Shown here: positions 18,512 through 26,682 of the stretch, piece after piece
Numbering within the stretch: the stretch's first letter is position 1
How the letters are laid out: every line of letters starts with the position of its first letter
Source of the DNA: Promethearchaeota archaeon
Lineage (GTDB): Archaea; Asgardarchaeota; Lokiarchaeia; Sigyniarchaeales; SOKP01
Direction: 5' to 3'
Assembly (NCBI GenBank): GCA_019894975.1
Contig: JAGXNO010000010.1
Coordinates: 1-64,000 of the forward strand
Length of the DNA: 64,000 nt
The notes under the pieces: model-generated
The model's input: the letters and a program-made list of their open reading frames with translations, nothing else
The model's database searches: none
What the model was told of the DNA's origin: nothing
Position numbers and translations under genes: made by a program

Positions 18512-19186
18512 ATGAATTCTGAAATCTATAAAGAAAAGTTAATTCATAAAGGAGCTGAAGCAAGTCTGTATTTAGGTAAATGGTTTGATAAAAAGGTTAT
18601 TTTTAAGCATCGAATCCCAAAAAAGTATCGTATAGAGGAAATTGATAACAAAATCAGATTAGAAAGAACCCTTAATGAAGGTAGGGCACTAATCAGGGTA
18701 AAGAATTACGGGATAAACGTACCTCAAGTATATGAGATTGATCCTCAAAATGCGATTATAATTATGAGATATATAGAAGGAGAAAAACTGAAAAACCTGA
18801 TAGAAACCTTAAATATTACTAAAATGGAGAAAATTTTCAATGAGATTGGAATTATGGTAGCCATTTTACATAAAAATGGTCATATTCATGGTGATATCAC
18901 TACAAGCAATTTATTAGTTACAAATGAAGAAAATATATTTCTTATCGATTTTGGATTGCACGAATATTCCGATACTATCGAAGATAAAAGTGTGGATCTC
19001 CATCTTTTTAAAAGGGTATTGATCTCATCACACGGGAGTAACTATGAATTCTGTTTTAACGCTTTTCTTGAAGGATATCGATCAGAATATGAAAAATTAG
19101 ATTTTAATGAGTGTAAATCCATTATTAAAAACGTTAATGCTATTGAAACGCGGGGTAGATATGTAAAATCAGAAGATAGGAAATAA
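18512..19186 (+). CDS. bud32: KEOPS kinase/ATPase Bud32
   Basis: 224 residues. It is a minimal kinase fold with no activation-loop extras: GAEASLYLG as the loop near 14-22, the lysine in VIFKHRIPKKYR, HGDITTSN (126-133) with catalytic Asp128, and IDFGL (145-149). Bud32 acts as an ATPase that activates Kae1 in t6A synthesis. It begins two bases after the kae1 stop, so translation is probably coupled. Confidence 0.95.
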   Translation: MNSEIYKEKLIHKGAEASLYLGKWFDKKVIFKHRIPKKYRIEEIDNKIRLERTLNEGRALIRVKNYGINVPQVYEIDPQNAIIIMRYIEGEKLKNLIETLNITKMEKIFNEIGIMVAILHKNGHIHGDITTSNLLVTNEENIFLIDFGLHEYSDTIEDKSVDLHLFKRVLISSHGSNYEFCFNAFLEGYRSEYEKLDFNECKSIIKNVNAIETRGRYVKSEDRK

Positions 19187-19521
19187 TTGCTTACTTGGAT
19201 TCTGTAATACTCTGTAAAAGAAGGAATTATTAACAGAAGGATGATTTTTTAATAAGAATAAAAATTGTTCAATCAATCTATTAATTATTCCCATTAATTG
19301 TTCATCTTAACATTTAAACAATCAAAATATATTATACCTAATATTCGAATCTTTAAATACTTTAAATAGGGATAAATAACTTTTTATACATACATTACTT
19401 ATAATATATTAGTAGAAAAGAGAGAAATTGTTTTAAGTATAGAATATATCCGCATTGCTAATTCACCCTTTCACTATTCAACATAGACGATTAGAAATTA
19501 ATATTGCTTGGAGTTAGACCT
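19187..19521. other. Intergenic region upstream of the RHH regulator
   Basis: About 330 bases, very AT-rich. It contains two copies of AATTGTTCA (near 19264 and 19297), and TATA-like tracts near 19350-19420. No coding frame, tRNA or convincing dyad is visible; promoter function for the RHH gene is likely. Confidence 0.45.
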
Positions 19522-19731
19522 ATGACAGAAATTGGAAAGAAGAAAACTAAACCTAAAATGGTCAACATTACGATCAACTTACCTCAAATATATGATCAAA
19601 ATATCCAGAAACTTATAAAAATGAAACTTGTACCAAGCAGGTCTGAGGCTATTAGAATAGCATTGAGAGAATTTCTTCATAATGAATATAAAAATCTAAA
19701 ATTACTCGGATTTTTTGAAGATACTATGTAA
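19522..19731 (+). CDS. Ribbon-helix-helix DNA-binding protein (CopG/NikR type)
   Basis: About 69 residues from ATG 19522, which has GGAG eight bases upstream; the TTG at 19504 would add six residues. The fold is a single RHH: the beta strand MVNITINLPQIYDQNIQKL, then KLVPSRSEAIRIALREFL, where SRSEAIR is the classic turn and second helix. Such proteins bind DNA as dimers and often regulate their own operons. No effector domain is attached. The next gene downstream, 140 bases on, is the gelsolin-like protein. Confidence 0.85.
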   Translation: MTEIGKKKTKPKMVNITINLPQIYDQNIQKLIKMKLVPSRSEAIRIALREFLHNEYKNLKLLGFFEDTM

Positions 19732-19873
19732 CTTTATCGGTATAGCTATTTCCTCCTAATTCTTTACGGATTTTTGTCATATTTCAATTCTACTTTAATT
19801 TTATGAGTTAAAATTTAATATGCATTTTTACTTAATTTTACTATAGGTAATTATAAACGGAAAAAACTAAACC

Positions 19874-20485
19874 TTGATCTTGATCTTATCAATTTACGAG
19901 AATGGACAAAGTAGGATTGTAAAAAAAAGTGATTTTAGTAATGTGAAAGTCTATTTAGTTGATGATTTTAAAACGATATACTTATGGTTTGGTTCAAAGT
20001 CCTCTAAAAGAAAGAGAGAGTTTGCTAGGAAAAAGGCAAACCTTCTAAACGATAAGCGAAAAGTTCCTGCCAACATCCAAGTTATTAATCAAGATAAAGA
20101 ATTTGGGGCTTTTCTTGCCATTATGGATGTTCTTAGAAAGGGCTTCGATGAAGACGTATCTTCGACAAAAAGAGAGGAATTAGAAATTGAAATTGAAGAT
20201 ACTCTAGAACTTATTGATTCTGGATTGGAAATGGATCTTGAAGCTGAAATAACTCTTGCGGCTCATAAAATTTCAGAAGATAAAGTTCCTTATGAAGAAT
20301 TATCTCGAAAATTAGCTGAATTACAACTTACTCTTTTGAGAGCTACTGGAAAACCATCAGAAAAAGAAATAACTAAAAAATGTAATGATATTCTTAAATC
20401 TTCAGCTACTTATGAGGAATTATGTTGGCTTGTTTCAGAGCTTAAAATTCTAGTTAATAAGAACCACCTAGAAAAAAAAAGCTAA
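19874..20485 (+). CDS. Gelsolin-like domain protein
   Basis: 203 residues from TTG 19874 (a second TTG two codons later is possible). Residues 24-85 fit a gelsolin segment: VYLVDDFKTIYLWFGSKSS, then a long helix of the KRKREFARKKAN type, then VINQDKEFGAFLAIM. In gelsolin the matching parts are the central strand with W-x-G, the actin-facing helix and the E-xxx-F ending. Residues 95-203 are a separate, mostly helical region. Small gelsolin-like proteins that act on actin are known from Asgard archaea; actin binding by this one is inference. No signal peptide. Confidence 0.7.
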   Translation: MILILSIYENGQSRIVKKSDFSNVKVYLVDDFKTIYLWFGSKSSKRKREFARKKANLLNDKRKVPANIQVINQDKEFGAFLAIMDVLRKGFDEDVSSTKREELEIEIEDTLELIDSGLEMDLEAEITLAAHKISEDKVPYEELSRKLAELQLTLLRATGKPSEKEITKKCNDILKSSATYEELCWLVSELKILVNKNHLEKKS

Positions 20486-20510
20486 TTGTTTAATAAAAAA
20501 ATAGAAAAAC

Positions 20511-22268
20511 TTAGCTAATTGTGAGACTGATACCAATAGCGTTAGAGATTACAGCAGCAAAAAAGATTTGTATTATCGTAAAAGAAATAAATACAACAGG
20601 ATAAAAGCATTTTATATTTTCAAATATTTTGGTATTTTGAATTATAACCAGTACAAAAATAATAAATGTAAATAGCAATGAAGGAAAGTAGGATAACCTT
20701 TTAGTTAAGAACATTAAACTAATTAAAACCAATATGGTAGTTATCAAAATTACTCTATTTTTTGAACTCTTTGACTTCAAGAAATTTAATTGGGGATAAA
20801 TTATTTTTCTGAAAAGTAGCTCTATAGACATAAATATAGGAAATGCTAAATACCCGAGAATGAAATGAACCGCGAAATTTGATGGCCAGATGAAGCTAAA
20901 AGGATAATAAAATGAAAACATCATATAAATTGCTATTAAATAAACAGTACTTACCATTATAAATATAAGATATTTGAATTTGAAATGATTTTTTATATAT
21001 TTTAAAGAAAAGATCCTTCTCCTCTCAGCTTTGGATGCTTTTAGATATGAAAGGAATTTAACCAAGTAATATAATCCGACCATGTTCAGGGAAGCATATA
21101 ATACTCCTGGTAAACCAAAGAATCTTTCAAATAATACCCAATTACCTAAAAATACACCAATTAATAGAAAAACCTTCAAAATTTGCCTTTTTTTATTTAT
21201 ATCTGTCGTTAAAGTCTCAAAATCATAGGAAGACGATTTTTCAACTCCCTTTTCTTTTTTAAAGAATAATTTACTTGAAAGCGAGGTCAAATATATAACT
21301 GTAACAAAAAGTAAAACCAAATTGACTATAATCAAGATATAATTCCAATAAAATGTAATATTAATATGCCCATTTAGGGTTTCAGAATTAAAAAAATGAG
21401 ATTCAAACCAATTTATTGATTTTATAAGAACTCTATCTGAAAACAATTGATGAGCACCTCCAATCATAAAACCTTTCATTGTTATTAAAGAACAATTAGT
21501 TAATTCTTGAGCTTTTAAAGCATTTTCATTGAAATCTAAAATCTCATCATCAATATGATGTATAATTAAGAGATTTTCTGTATTTTCCTTATTTAATAAA
21601 TTGATAGGGATATAATCGATTAAATCCTCATTGTAGGCAAAACCATATCTTGGAGGTTCAAAATTTACCAACGGAGCTAAACCAACAATTACTTTGAATC
21701 TCGAATCTAAAGCTTGATTCATCAACACCACCATCCCCCCGAGGGAGTGACCAATCAACCCTATTTGTGTTAAATTCACATCGCTATAAAATGGTAAAGT
21801 TTCTAATTTATCTAATAGTTTAGAACAATCTTGTGCTAAAGCAGGAATACCTGTTATAGGATCAATATTATTTATATTTCCCCCGCTTTCTCCATGTCCT
21901 TGGTAATCTAATGCAGCAATATAAAACCCTCTCTTAGTAAATTCAACTGGTATCCTTAAGTCAAAATCTCGCTTGCTTCCGATTCCATGACAATAAATAA
22001 CCAAAGGTCTTTTTTCTTGAAAGTCTAATGTTTTTGAAGGGTAATATAAATTAGCATAAAGTCTTGCCCCAGATGATTCAAATTGAACCCTTTCATAATG
22101 GTTGTAGCTAATTTCTTTATTAAATTGTAAAATTGATAGAGATATAATGAGTAATATAATAAAGAGGAGTAAATTTTTTAAACTCTTTTGATCTTTATGA
22201 GTAAGTTCACCGATTATCATATAACCAGTTTCATCCATAACTGTTGATTGTTTGCGTGAGGCCATCAT
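20511..22268 (-). CDS. Membrane protein with alpha/beta hydrolase domain
   Basis: 585 residues. One membrane helix (about 31-49) precedes an alpha/beta hydrolase domain (about 60-300) with oxyanion HG (94-95), nucleophile GHSLGG with Ser175, an acid in HHIDDEILD and the final His in GGAHQLFSD. The C-terminal half is a bundle of roughly eight membrane helices. Closest in style to serine aminopeptidase/lipase S33-type hydrolases. The active site should lie outside the membrane if the N-terminal helix is an uncleaved signal anchor. Substrate unknown, perhaps a lipid. Start ATG 22268 or the next codon. Confidence 0.82.
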   Translation of the reverse strand: MMASRKQSTVMDETGYMIIGELTHKDQKSLKNLLLFIILLIISLSILQFNKEISYNHYERVQFESSGARLYANLYYPSKTLDFQEKRPLVIYCHGIGSKRDFDLRIPVEFTKRGFYIAALDYQGHGESGGNINNIDPITGIPALAQDCSKLLDKLETLPFYSDVNLTQIGLIGHSLGGMVVLMNQALDSRFKVIVGLAPLVNFEPPRYGFAYNEDLIDYIPINLLNKENTENLLIIHHIDDEILDFNENALKAQELTNCSLITMKGFMIGGAHQLFSDRVLIKSINWFESHFFNSETLNGHINITFYWNYILIIVNLVLLFVTVIYLTSLSSKLFFKKEKGVEKSSSYDFETLTTDINKKRQILKVFLLIGVFLGNWVLFERFFGLPGVLYASLNMVGLYYLVKFLSYLKASKAERRRIFSLKYIKNHFKFKYLIFIMVSTVYLIAIYMMFSFYYPFSFIWPSNFAVHFILGYLAFPIFMSIELLFRKIIYPQLNFLKSKSSKNRVILITTILVLISLMFLTKRLSYFPSLLFTFIIFVLVIIQNTKIFENIKCFYPVVFISFTIIQIFFAAVISNAIGISLTIS

Positions 22269-22643
22269 TTATCACCAATTTTTTTAATTTCAAATATTGT
22301 GAAACCATTCTACTATTTAAATGTTTTTAAATTTCAAATTTAGTGAAAACATTTTAAACAACTCTATCATTTTCATTTTAGATAGATATTTTTTATTAAT
22401 TATAATACAGATAAGGTCTCAAATAAGAGGATGTTCACTACTAAAGAAAAAAATAACAAGGAGAGCTTTTAGTCATCAAATAGGGAAAAAAAATACTTAT
22501 TTTATAAATCTTAAATCAAAAAACTATCTAAAATATCAATAAAATCCGTATTTTTCCTCTCAAATGAATAAATGATGGAACAATAATTACCATATTTTTT
22601 TCCATTTAGTTGAAATTTGGGAATAGAATTAAAATTATTAACC
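22269..22643. other. Intergenic region without a supported gene
   Basis: 375 bases between two minus-strand membrane protein genes. A 73-codon plus-strand frame at 22321 is open but is composed of low-complexity AT sequence with no domain character or ribosome binding site, so I do not call it. The part next to 22268 presumably holds the hydrolase promoter. Confidence 0.5.
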
Positions 22644-23456
22644 TTAAGATTTTTTATACAAACCTAGAAAAATAACAATAAAAATAATCAAATCTACAAA
22701 TTCTACAACTATAAGATAGCTGGCGTTTTCACCAAGAAGACTTTGCATAATAGGTCTAAAGATATTTGAGATTAGATAAACGAAAAAACCAATCGTTAAG
22801 ATTTTAGGCTTTACAACCGAGAGTCGGTTTAATCTATACGCCAAATAAAAAATATAGACGATCCCTAACAGAGAGGGAATGAGCATCATAGGCAAGACCA
22901 TTCCTAATAGGGTAACATTTGGTATAATGAGCACTACTATTGATTCTATAGAGACAATAATGGTTATAAGTCGAGTTCTGAGAGTATTCATATATTTTTT
23001 ATCTTTTAATTTATTAAAGCGGTCCTCTAATCTAAAGAAAATTATCTCCATACCAAGATATACTAAAGGTGCTACTTCGAAAATGATGATAAAAAATCGG
23101 AATTTTAAAAATATTAACACAATATCATCATTAAACGTAAAGAAGGTAAGGTCCCACAGGAGATCAATTGTCTTCCCAAAAATGAGAATAAGGAAGAACA
23201 ATCCTAATAAGAACGGGATATCAGATAGATACTGGGCTTCTTGTTTGAACCATTTATGAAACAAGTAATAAGAAATAATTGATAAAATGATAATTCTAGC
23301 AGATATAATTAAGACAATCTGCAATGCTCCTTCATATTCAGCAAAAGCTTTTAATACGAGGGGTAAAGAAAACAGATATAAACAACATATGCATGTAATC
23401 CCAACTAATATACTTGAGAATAATAGTGTTTTATAAAGTCTTTTTGAAGCTGCCAT
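22644..23456 (-). CDS. Seven-helix membrane protein, unknown
   Basis: 270 residues with about seven hydrophobic helices: near 13-33, 42-63, 77-98, 107-132, 162-180, 185-207 and 217-262 (the last may be two). Loops are short and basic between helices 4 and 5 (FNKLKDKKYMNTLRTR), which suggests that side is cytoplasmic. No catalytic motif or attached domain is visible. The topology recalls 7TM sensor modules found in front of archaeal kinases, but no output domain is present. Function unknown. Confidence 0.6.
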   Translation of the reverse strand: MAASKRLYKTLLFSSILVGITCICCLYLFSLPLVLKAFAEYEGALQIVLIISARIIILSIISYYLFHKWFKQEAQYLSDIPFLLGLFFLILIFGKTIDLLWDLTFFTFNDDIVLIFLKFRFFIIIFEVAPLVYLGMEIIFFRLEDRFNKLKDKKYMNTLRTRLITIIVSIESIVVLIIPNVTLLGMVLPMMLIPSLLGIVYIFYLAYRLNRLSVVKPKILTIGFFVYLISNIFRPIMQSLLGENASYLIVVEFVDLIIFIVIFLGLYKKS

Positions 23457-23545
23457 ACCAAGTGGTTTAACTTAAAATTTTTAAATTAAACTAAAATTTT
23501 TAAAATGAAAAGAATGAAAGTTAAAAAATTAATAAAAAAAATATT

Positions 23546-23797
23546 TTAAGATTTCCGACGCGTCCGAATCTTACGAGCTTCTCGTTCTACTTCTCTTAGT
23601 ATGAGTATATCATCCGTTCTTATAGGTCCTTTTACATTTCGGGTTAATATCCTATTTTTATCAGGACCGTCTAATATTCTCACTTTTATCTGAGTAATCT
23701 CACCTGTGAGTCCGGTACGTCCTATGATTTGAATTACTTGAGCCGGAATAGATAGGTCACGAACGTTAACACTCTTAGATTTTTCCAATTTAACCAT
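23546..23797 (-). CDS. rps28e: Ribosomal protein S28e
   Basis: 83 residues. The OB-fold protein is recognised by [26 protein letters not shown], here with the central stretch [11 protein letters not shown], and by the invariant ending [15 protein letters not shown]. It is a small-subunit protein found only in archaea and eukaryotes. It follows rpl7ae by 18 bases, the common archaeal order L7Ae-S28e. Confidence 0.96.
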   Translation of the reverse strand: MVKLEKSKSVNVRDLSIPAQVIQIIGRTGLTGEITQIKVRILDGPDKNRILTRNVKGPIRTDDILILREVEREARKIRTRRKS

Positions 23798-23815
23798 TTG
23801 GGTTCACCAAGATAA

Positions 23816-24187
23816 TTACTTCTTAATCTCTTCTAACTTTTTAATTACATCATTTACCGCGCTATCATTTCCTGTTCCAACGTTTTCTATACTAATGGCG
23901 CTTGCAGATACATTGATTCTCGCAGTATTTCCTAGTTCTTTTTTAGTTGATAAGTATCCATAAGGAATTCCTTTTTCCTCGCATAGAAGTGGAATGTGGA
24001 ATAAGATTTCCGGGGGAGTTACATCCTCAGCCATAATGATAAGTTTTGAAAGTTGTCTTTCAATTGATTTGGTAACTTCATTCATACCTTTCCGGATTTT
24101 AGAATCTCGAGATTCAGCAATTTTGCTTAAGGCGTTCTTTAGCTGATTTTTTAATTGATCAGGGATTTGAAATTTTATATATGAAAT
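23816..24187 (-). CDS. rpl7ae: Ribosomal protein L7Ae, probable AUU start
   Basis: L7Ae binds kink-turn RNA in the large subunit, box C/D and H/ACA RNPs and RNase P. Motifs RKGMNEVTKSIER and LIIMAEDVTPPEI are diagnostic. The first ATG (24085) lies in the middle of the RNA-binding helix and would delete about 34 essential residues. In frame upstream the chain continues as SYIKFQIPDQLKNQL, as in other L7Ae N-termini, back to a TGA. No ATG, GTG or TTG exists there; an ATT at 24185-24187 sits 10 bases after GGAG of GAAGGAGATGA and gives 123 residues, the normal family size. The reading is firm; the AUU start is inferred. Confidence 0.85.
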   Translation of the reverse strand: MSYIKFQIPDQLKNQLKNALSKIAESRDSKIRKGMNEVTKSIERQLSKLIIMAEDVTPPEILFHIPLLCEEKGIPYGYLSTKKELGNTARINVSASAISIENVGTGNDSAVNDVIKKLEEIKK

Positions 24188-24193
24188 TTTTAA

Positions 24194-24204
24194 TCATCTC
24201 CTTC
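24194..24204 (-). promoter_or_regulatory. Shine-Dalgarno sequence for rpl7ae (AUU start)
   Basis: On the minus strand GAAGGAGATGA lies upstream of the ATT at 24187, with 10 bases from GGAG to that codon. It is the strongest ribosome binding sequence in the neighbourhood and decides the start. Confidence 0.6.
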
Positions 24205-24340
24205 AAATATACTTTTAAATTAATATATTTTCATAATTCATCGATATTTGATATTATAATTAAGACACTATTAAAAATAAAATTTGGCATTTGAGATATA
24301 AAACCTAAAAATTTTTTTACCATGCTTCTTTAGTTAAATT

Positions 24341-24541
24341 ATGATTATTCCGATCCGTTGCTTTAGTTGCGGGAAATTAATAGCACATACCTATAAACCT
24401 TATTTAGAATATATCGAGAAAGGAGAAAGCTCAGAAAAAGCTTTTAAAGAGTTAGGACTTGAAAGGTGGTGCTGTAAAAGAATGATAGTTTCACACGTTG
24501 ATCTTATCGACGAATTACTTAAATTTCCTCGATTACAATAA
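24341..24541 (+). CDS. rpo10: RNA polymerase subunit Rpo10 (RpoN)
   Basis: 66 residues. The start MIIPIRCFSCGK and the later RWCCKRM define the zinc bundle (CxxC plus CC) of archaeal Rpo10, equal to eukaryotic Rpb10. It is needed for assembly of the Rpo3/Rpo11 platform. It is transcribed away from rpl7ae, and the 150 bases between them hold both promoters. Confidence 0.95.
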   Translation: MIIPIRCFSCGKLIAHTYKPYLEYIEKGESSEKAFKELGLERWCCKRMIVSHVDLIDELLKFPRLQ

Positions 24542-24580
24542 GGAAATCTTATAATCTTTAGACTTCCTTCAAAGCATTTT

Positions 24581-24598
24581 CGTAGAAATACTTCTACG
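24581..24598. repeat. Short perfect hairpin downstream of rpo10
   Basis: CGTAGAA and TTCTACG form a 7-bp perfect inverted repeat with a 4-base loop, 40 bases after the rpo10 stop. It may stabilise the 3' end or help terminate; no T run follows directly. Confidence 0.4.
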
Positions 24599-24685
24599 GT
24601 ACGAATTGTTAGAGTAAAACTTTAAATTTATGCACATACAATTATATCAAAAAAAGATTGAAACATTCCAAATTGTATGCGAAAT

Positions 24686-24907
24686 TCAAAGTCTGTTCAG
24701 TTCTGCCCCAGCTATAACTTCAGTTCGCTTAAGTAGTAGATATTCCAAGCTTGTTCCTATTAAGAATAGAATAACCATAAAAAAAGATTTAAATATTGGA
24801 TTTTCTGTAGGATCAGGTACTATGGGATTTCCTAGTACATTAACAGTAATTGAAGCAAAAATGAATAAAATAAGAGAGAAACTAATTAGATAATGACGCC
24901 ACTTCAC
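24686..24907 (-). CDS. Possible small or truncated membrane protein
   Basis: 73 residues: a signal-peptide-like start (KWRHYLISFSLILFIFASI), a proline-rich extracellular stretch (GNPIVPDPTENP) and one membrane helix (FFMVILFLIGTSLEYLLL). It then stops soon after the helix, which suggests the remains of a longer multi-helix protein. The rest of the 527-base gap between rpo10 and rpl24e shows nothing convincing apart from the hairpin at 24581. Could be spurious. Confidence 0.35.
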   Translation of the reverse strand: MKWRHYLISFSLILFIFASITVNVLGNPIVPDPTENPIFKSFFMVILFLIGTSLEYLLLKRTEVIAGAELNRL

Positions 24908-25068
24908 ACCTTATAATCGATTTTAATAGCTTAAAATTCTTTGTGTTAGAAATAAATTTCATTTAGAAATTACATCACAAATAAAATGGATTATAATCAA
25001 TCTATTGAAGAGAAAGAAATATTAAATTAAACAATATTAATCCTATAAAATTAAAAATACAATAAAAC

Positions 25069-25251
25069 TCATTGCTTTCCGTAATGTGCAGTCCATCTTG
25101 TTTTTCTTGCTTTTTTGTTATAGTCCAGCATTGATTTTTTGCATTTATTGGTGCAAAAGTTAAGAATTGTCCCATCTCGTTTAATAAACATAAATCCGCG
25201 ACCAATTGATATATCAAATCCGCAGAAACTGCATTTTTTAACCTTGACCAT
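25069..25251 (-). CDS. rpl24e: Ribosomal protein L24e
   Basis: 60 residues. A zinc ribbon with CSFCG at 7-11 and CTNKC at 32-36 and the segment GRGFMFIKRDG are those of L24e, a large-subunit protein of archaea and eukaryotes. It lies 22 bases after rps6e on the same strand. Confidence 0.95.
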   Translation of the reverse strand: MVKVKKCSFCGFDISIGRGFMFIKRDGTILNFCTNKCKKSMLDYNKKARKTRWTAHYGKQ

Positions 25252-25273
25252 TGTAATTCATCTCGTAAAATAG

Positions 25274-25678
25274 TTATTCTTTTTCCTTCTTGAAAAGTTC
25301 GGCCTCGCCATACTTAGTCACCATGAGATTTATTAATGTCATATCATAGGTCACTTCGTTGCCTCTTACCGTTTTTCTCCTTTTTTCTCCCACCCTTCGG
25401 GGCTTATAGCCTATCCCGCGTTTTGAGACAAGAATCTTTTTCTTGACGGGACCATGTACATCTTTTCTCATCGGAAATCCACTAGAATCGCTGCCACCCG
25501 TAATACTAAACTCGTAATTTGGAAAGCCTATTAGCCCTCCATTGATGGTATCACCGATTTTCATCCCTTCAAATCTAAATTTTTTCTCATCAATCTCAAT
25601 AAGTTTAGACAAACCCTTCCCAGGGCCTTCTTTTCCACCGCTAATATTTAGCTTATATGCAATTTTCTCAGAAGACAC
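25274..25678 (-). CDS. rps6e: Ribosomal protein S6e
   Basis: 134 residues from GTG 25678. Characteristic are ISGGKEGPGKG-type loop (GGSDSSGFPMRKDVHGP) and KRRKTVRGNEV. Archaeal S6e lacks the long basic tail that is phosphorylated in eukaryotes, as here. It begins the two-gene unit rps6e-rpl24e. Confidence 0.95.
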   Translation of the reverse strand: MSSEKIAYKLNISGGKEGPGKGLSKLIEIDEKKFRFEGMKIGDTINGGLIGFPNYEFSITGGSDSSGFPMRKDVHGPVKKKILVSKRGIGYKPRRVGEKRRKTVRGNEVTYDMTLINLMVTKYGEAELFKKEKE

Positions 25679-25851
25679 GATGCATCAATAATCTTGAAAA
25701 CAAAGATTAAGTTCTAAAATGTATATTTTCATAAAAATTTTATGAAATTTGTAGGATTTAGATTTATTTTCTGAGGACTCACATTTTATGAAATTTATTT
25801 TAATCATAACAACCTATAAAAATTATATCAGAATTTCATGTAACAGCTATT

Positions 25852-26682
25852 ATGCAATTATTCGAAGTAATTGAGATAACAGAATTTCCATTCATGGAAA
25901 CTAAAGAAATTGTAGATGGAGTTGTAGTTAGTGATATTATTGGTGATCTCAATAATGGTAAGGTATTTTTACTTGTAGATCACGATACTAAAAGAATTTG
26001 GACTTATAACTCTCCCATGAGTTCAATTAAAATCCAAATATATGGTGGCATTTTAGCGGGAATGTTTCGGCAACAATTAAAATTGTTTTATAGAGTGTAT
26101 CCCTTGAATTTATATTCTCAGGATGATAAAGAATTTCAAGAATTAATGAATAAACAGTTAGGTCCTGGACGCGCGAAACCTATAGAAGAAAAAGAATTCT
26201 CAAAACCACTTCCAGATAAATACGTTATGGATTCTACAATACGAAGTCCTCAAATGAAGAAAGCAATTGATTATGTCAATCAATTTCCACAACCAGAAAA
26301 TTTAAGTAGAAGATTTATGATTATAGGGGGAAATATTTTCGCAGATGAAGAAATTACAGAAGCCTTTTTGAAAGGAGAAATAAATGTAATTAAACCTGTG
26401 AAATTAGGACGATTAAATAATGGTTTTACTTTCTTCAGAGATCACAATTATTCCACAAGATTAGTTATTAAAGATCGAAAAATACAAGGTATAGAATTAT
26501 ACATTAAGGAAGAAGATAAATCTCCTCCCTTAGTACTAAAGATACCCGTAATTTATGAAGAAAAATTAAGCAAACCTGGTTCTATGGAAAAGTTAATTAA
26601 AGCCTTTCAAATTCCAAACCACTTGCCTGAAGATAATAACAAAGAAGCTTTCCCTAAAGATGATACTACTAATCAATCCTAA
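25852..26682 (+). CDS. Conserved-looking cytoplasmic protein, unknown function
   Basis: 276 residues, soluble. The N-terminal part has a strand-rich domain: VFLLVDHDTKRIWTYNSP followed by QIYGGILAGMFRQQLKLFYR. The D-x-x-x-IW-x-Y-x-x-P pattern weakly recalls a gelsolin segment, yet the rest does not follow. The C-terminal part (about 130-250) is alpha/beta with a short acidic tail. Its 3' end overlaps the start of the radical SAM gene by 23 bases, so they form an operon together with the alkyltransferase-like gene. Family not recognised. Confidence 0.7.
   Translation: MQLFEVIEITEFPFMETKEIVDGVVVSDIIGDLNNGKVFLLVDHDTKRIWTYNSPMSSIKIQIYGGILAGMFRQQLKLFYRVYPLNLYSQDDKEFQELMNKQLGPGRAKPIEEKEFSKPLPDKYVMDSTIRSPQMKKAIDYVNQFPQPENLSRRFMIIGGNIFADEEITEAFLKGEINVIKPVKLGRLNNGFTFFRDHNYSTRLVIKDRKIQGIELYIKEEDKSPPLVLKIPVIYEEKLSKPGSMEKLIKAFQIPNHLPEDNNKEAFPKDDTTNQS

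Noticed and set aside
19874..20485. Reading the gelsolin-like protein as a profilin or ADF/cofilin
   Set aside because: The W-x-G strand followed by a basic helix and the E-x-G-A-F end fit a gelsolin segment better; no profilin or cofilin hallmarks are seen.
22321..22542. 73-codon plus-strand frame between two membrane protein genes
   Set aside because: Low-complexity AT-rich translation without domain pattern, start signal or conserved features.
24630..24893. 87-codon plus-strand frame opposite the small membrane protein
   Set aside because: Its translation looks like the antisense of the signal-peptide-bearing frame on the other strand and has no start signal.
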